Assembly (NCBI GenBank): GCA_964370795.1
Contig: CAYJME010000114.1
Location: 1-10,029 of the forward strand
Origin: JAHFOW01 sp964370795
Lineage (GTDB): Bacteria; Planctomycetota; Brocadiia; Brocadiales; Brocadiaceae
Reading direction: 5' to 3'
DNA length: 10,029 nt
The notes beneath the pieces were generated by a model that saw only the letters and a list, made by a program, of their open reading frames with translations, was not told the origin of the DNA and searched no databases. Numbering within the stretch: position 1 is the first letter of the stretch; every line of letters begins with the position of its first letter. This document shows positions 7,267-10,029 of the stretch, in pieces. The position numbers were made by a program, and so were the translations under genes.

Positions 7267-8562
7267 TTATTTCGAGTCGCCCACAGTTATCTCCTGACGT
7301 TCAATCTTATTCCACAGATAACCTCCGGGATTCCATACCCCTTCGTCAGGTTGGATGTTACCTTTTTCGTCGGTCGCCCGCACGACGAGGGCGTAATTGC
7401 CCATATTCTTCGGCGTCCAGACTATTTCCCACGTACGAAAGGAATAAGTTCCGTAGTCTGTTCCGAGCTTTGTATCCTGCCACTTTTTCCCATTATCATC
7501 AGAAAACTCCACTTTAATAACACGTCCATAGCCACTAAACGCAATACCCCGTATCGTTACAGCCATCCCCATGGGGATTTTGCCCGAACCATCCGGTGAA
7601 ATAATAAACGAACGTATAGGCATCATTCCAATCGGAACCATTTCCACGCAACCCTCTTTTACATCATTTGGAGTGGTATTGCCGCGAGGTGTATTCGGAA
7701 CACGATATGCTTTTTTCGTCCAGAAGTTGGTGTCAGGTTCCGTTAAGACACGAATCCATGTCAGCGCCTTTATCCAGTATGTCGCAAACTTACCGGGAAC
7801 GACGAGGCGAACGGGAAAACCATTCAGCATGGGAAGTGGTTCACCGTTCATCTCATAGGCTACGAGAGTTTTATCGATTGCAGAATCAGTTAAATTCAGA
7901 GATTTTTTATATTTGTATGAAGGATTGTCGATAAGTCCCCGACCACAGTCAAGTCCTTCAAATTGCACCTGGAATGAATCTGATTTAACACCTGCGGCAT
8001 CGAGCAAGTCTTTCAGGCGTACTCCTGTCATGAGCGCATTACCCATAGACCCGTTGCCCCATTGTGCACCGGGCACGCGCGGCTGGAAACGGCTGCGACT
8101 ATTGCCGGAGCACTGATTGACGGCGGCAACAGTGGTTGAAGAGAATTTGTTTATAAGATCAGACATAGATAAGGACAATGGCTTCCCAACATTTCCATCA
8201 ACAAAGAGCCGCCATTCGGAAAGGTTCACTGCGTTAGGAATATTATCAAGATGCCATCGCACATAAAAGGCAGCATTGGGAGTGAAAGGTGTAAGAAAGT
8301 ACGGTCTTGGCGTCTCGAGCAACACAGGGCGGTCGGTAAGCTGAATTAAGGGAAGTTTTTGTGGGTACAGAACAAAGGGCCCGACAGCTCCCCAGTAAGG
8401 ATTAGGGTCTGGCCCGGTAAAACCTGGCAAAGATTGAATGGGTTGACTGGTATTCTGGGCAAATGCCGAATTCAGTTTGTTTAAACCAAAATACGCGACT
8501 ACCCCGCCAAATATTTTTAACAGGAATCTCCGTGTTAGTGTTTCAGGTTTTCCTTCTTTCAT
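7267..8562 (-). CDS. Tat-exported sulfite oxidase family molybdoenzyme (SorA-like)
   Basis: This is a periplasmic molybdopterin oxidoreductase of the sulfite oxidase family, expected to oxidise sulfite (or a related substrate) and pass electrons to the cytochrome c encoded next. With the start at 8562 it has 431 residues. A Tat signal is at the N-terminus (TRRFLLK at 10-16, then a hydrophobic stretch, ending near SAFAQ). The molybdenum domain shows YVRWH at 100-104 (R102 and H104 match the Arg/His pair of the SorA active site), C151 in NQCSGNSRSRF as the Mo-ligating Cys, GNALMTGVRLKDLL at 174-187, and YEMNGEPLP with GFPVRLVVPG at 236-257. Residues about 313-427 form the Mo-co dimerisation domain (VEFSDDNGKKW, RATDEKGNIQP, NPGGYLWN). 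An upstream ATG at 8607 would add 15 residues and overlap the previous gene; it lacks a good ribosome site. The exact substrate is inferred. Confidence 0.9.
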   Translation of the reverse strand: MKEGKPETLTRRFLLKIFGGVVAYFGLNKLNSAFAQNTSQPIQSLPGFTGPDPNPYWGAVGPFVLYPQKLPLIQLTDRPVLLETPRPYFLTPFTPNAAFYVRWHLDNIPNAVNLSEWRLFVDGNVGKPLSLSMSDLINKFSSTTVAAVNQCSGNSRSRFQPRVPGAQWGNGSMGNALMTGVRLKDLLDAAGVKSDSFQVQFEGLDCGRGLIDNPSYKYKKSLNLTDSAIDKTLVAYEMNGEPLPMLNGFPVRLVVPGKFATYWIKALTWIRVLTEPDTNFWTKKAYRVPNTPRGNTTPNDVKEGCVEMVPIGMMPIRSFIISPDGSGKIPMGMAVTIRGIAFSGYGRVIKVEFSDDNGKKWQDTKLGTDYGTYSFRTWEIVWTPKNMGNYALVVRATDEKGNIQPDEGVWNPGGYLWNKIERQEITVGDSK

Positions 8563-8569
8563 ATTATTA

Positions 8570-8573
8570 CCTC
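8570..8573 (-). promoter_or_regulatory. Ribosome binding site that sets the sorA-like start
   Basis: On the minus strand, GAGG lies 7 nt before the ATG at 8562. It falls in the 16-bp gap after the ATP-grasp stop codon, which is ideal for re-initiation. It favours the 431-residue form starting MKEGK, whose Tat motif is then at the usual distance from the N-terminus, over the longer reading from 8607. Confidence 0.75.
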
Positions 8574-8578
8574 GATGC

Positions 8579-9709
8579 TTACGTACTATACCTCCGGAGA
8601 TTTCCATTCAGCAATTCTTCAGTAAAATCACCAAAAATAGGACCGTGGTGTACCTGGAGGAAACTGATTCCCTGATTGATTAAATTTAATTCTATTAAAA
8701 CCGCTTCCCCATTTTTATTAATTGCGAGATCCCATGATACCATATCGAAATACAACAAATAACGGTGAAGATCTTTCGCGAAATTCAGAACTGATGAATA
8801 ATTGGGTATGTAAGTATTTTCAAACAAATAATCGGTATAGGGGTGACGATGGTATTTTTTAAAGTATTTATCGACAGCAAATTTATTCAACTTACCATCA
8901 TTGCTCACCCCGCAATTTACTCCACCTTGAGTTACGTTGTAATCAAGATAATGACCGTCGCTTCCAAATTTAACGATCGTTTGTAAGACATGTATAGTGT
9001 CATGTATTCTTAATGTAACAACCCTCAAGGTATTCACCGAATGAGGATAAATATTTTTCAATACACCATGTTGTTCCAAAAATTCCTGAATGAGAAAATC
9101 TCTTGGAATAATCATCTCTATATCTTTAATAGTCACAGCGTTCCCGTCTCTGAAAATTTTCTGGGAATGCATTTCTAATTTCATGATATTTTTTCCACCG
9201 CTGCTATCCATAGAGGGTTTCACAATATAATCCCCCTGATACTTTTTTAAATAATCATGTACCTTACTGTCAGCTATCCATTCATAATTCCCATCATAGT
9301 ATCGACCATTTATATTTCTCAGAATAGTTCCAGGTGTTTTCACTCCCGGAAATAATCTATCGTAATTGTTCTTGTCAACATAAGCGCGGAAGAGATCTTT
9401 TCTGTCGAGCTTCGGCTCAATAAATGCATAGAATATATCTTCGGGTATATAACGATGATCTTCAATACCATTTACACAGATGTACGCCCTGTGCCACGAG
9501 GTATCGGTTTTGAGACCGTGTTCTTCCCAAAAGACTTTAATTTTATTGTTTAAAGCATCATTCAGTTTAAATTCACTAAGACTTGGATTGTTGATAAAGA
9601 TATGCTCAATTTCCTTCTTTTTTATACTTTTAAGCCGCATATATTTTAATCTATTTCTTGATTTGATATACAATTGTTTTAGATTTTGTCGTGAAAAACT
9701 ATTCTTCAT
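8579..9709 (-). CDS. Sugar-transfer-associated ATP-grasp protein
   Basis: This ATP-grasp protein (376 residues) belongs to the group found in polysaccharide and sugar-transfer loci. These presumably use ATP to activate a carboxylate and join it to an amine or similar group on a surface glycan; the true substrates are not known to me. Visible ATP-grasp features are YIVKPSMDSSGGKNI at 161-175 (K164 and the Ser-Gly-Gly loop), LIQEFLEQH at 206-214, HSVNTLRVVTLR at 223-234, YNVTQGGVNCGV at 257-268, and WDLAINKNGEAVLIELNLINQ at 326-346, split as WDLAI (D327) and LIELN (E340 and N342, probable Mg ligands). The first 35 residues are very basic. There is no signal peptide, so it is cytoplasmic. The ribosome site (AAGG, 12 nt upstream) is weak. 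The 16-bp gap to the sorA-like gene points to co-transcription. By eye it is more A/T-rich than the molybdoenzyme gene. Confidence 0.85.
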   Translation of the reverse strand: MKNSFSRQNLKQLYIKSRNRLKYMRLKSIKKKEIEHIFINNPSLSEFKLNDALNNKIKVFWEEHGLKTDTSWHRAYICVNGIEDHRYIPEDIFYAFIEPKLDRKDLFRAYVDKNNYDRLFPGVKTPGTILRNINGRYYDGNYEWIADSKVHDYLKKYQGDYIVKPSMDSSGGKNIMKLEMHSQKIFRDGNAVTIKDIEMIIPRDFLIQEFLEQHGVLKNIYPHSVNTLRVVTLRIHDTIHVLQTIVKFGSDGHYLDYNVTQGGVNCGVSNDGKLNKFAVDKYFKKYHRHPYTDYLFENTYIPNYSSVLNFAKDLHRYLLYFDMVSWDLAINKNGEAVLIELNLINQGISFLQVHHGPIFGDFTEELLNGNLRRYST

Positions 9710-9759
9710 TTTATAGTATTACCTTGTTGGAGAAAAAAGCAATGTGTCTGTTTTTATCG

Positions 9760-10029
9760 TCACACTTCATTCTCGATATACCCTTTTGTCCCTGAAAAGT
9801 TAATTATTTTTGCAGGATTTCCAGAAACAACAGCATTATCGGGAATTGATTCTGTGACAAAACTGTTCGGTGCAATTAATACATTATTACCTATAGTAAT
9901 GTTCCCTACTATTACTGCATATGCGCCAATCCATACATTATCTCCTATGACCGGGCATGCCAAATGTTTTCCTCGATTTACCTGACGAATTATAGCGCCG
10001 GCTTTAATATTAACATTGTTGCCGAGCTT
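9760..10029 (-). CDS. Hexapeptide-repeat acyltransferase, serine acetyltransferase-like (5'-partial)
   Basis: This is the C-terminal 89 residues of a left-handed beta-helix acyltransferase whose start lies beyond the right edge. The reading frame is open to base 10029, so the TTG at 9963 is not a real start. Hexapeptide turns are plain: VIGDNVWIGAYAVI, GNITIGNNVLIAPNS, then the closing SIPDNAVVSGNPAKII, which is the usual end of serine O-acetyltransferase and related sugar acetyltransferases. With the ATP-grasp gene 50 bp downstream, a role in surface-glycan acetylation is as likely as cysteine synthesis; the missing N-terminal half would decide. It is the most upstream visible gene of the minus-strand run. 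Confidence 0.85.
   Translation of the reverse strand, partial: KLGNNVNIKAGAIIRQVNRGKHLACPVIGDNVWIGAYAVIVGNITIGNNVLIAPNSFVTESIPDNAVVSGNPAKIINFSGTKGYIENEV

Noticed and set aside
7161..7934. Plus-strand ORFs opposite the sorA-like and cytochrome genes
   Set aside because: They lie antisense to clearly conserved coding sequence, show no recognisable domain, and overlap one another in different frames.
8563..8607. Longer sorA-like start at ATG 8607
   Set aside because: It would overlap the ATP-grasp gene by 29 bp and move the Tat motif inward, while ATG 8562 has GAGG 7 nt upstream.
9961..9963. TTG as start of the hexapeptide acyltransferase
   Set aside because: In-frame hexapeptide-type sequence (KLGNNVNIKAGAII) continues upstream to the window edge, so the gene is cut, not short.

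Overview
The window carries two convergent blocks and no RNA gene, CRISPR array or insertion sequence that I can see. The makeup is moderately A/T-rich. It combines a futalosine-route menaquinone pair, a SorAB-type sulfite dehydrogenase and a very large RHS/YD-repeat protein. This would fit a Gram-negative, respiring, menaquinone-using bacterium. My best guess is a planctomycete of the anammox type (Brocadiales), but that rests on gene content and general resemblance, and nothing in the window proves it.

Block 1 (bases 1-5018, + strand) is one RHS/YD-repeat gene that enters from the left edge. It reads in a single frame for about 1,670 codons but is cut by one in-frame TAA at 2364-2366. The YD repeats continue in the same frame on both sides, so it looks like a single gene with a nonsense codon (or a sequencing error or recoding site) rather than two genes. 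The right half ends in a conserved RHS core closed by DPLGL. A roughly 200-residue C-terminal tip follows, with a HELTH zinc-peptidase motif and seven cysteines. Only 81 bp separate its stop from the next gene, which lies on the other strand, so no immunity gene follows.

Block 2 (5100-10029, - strand, read right to left) is a compact run of six genes: a hexapeptide-repeat acyltransferase cut by the right edge, a sugar-transfer-type ATP-grasp protein, a Tat-exported sulfite oxidase family molybdoenzyme (SorA-like), its probable mono-haem cytochrome c partner (SorB-like), futalosine hydrolase (mqnB) and 1,4-dihydroxy-6-naphthoate synthase (mqnD). Gaps are 50, 16, 121, -4 and 55 bp. The cytochrome and mqnB share an ATGA stop/start, so periplasmic sulfite-type electron transfer and cytoplasmic menaquinone synthesis are probably expressed together. 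The 121-bp gap between the molybdoenzyme and the cytochrome holds an imperfect 28-bp palindrome with G/C-rich arms.

The points most worth a second look are the single stop codon in the RHS gene, its peptidase-like tip without an immunity partner, the coupling of sorAB-like genes to mqnB/mqnD, and the palindrome.
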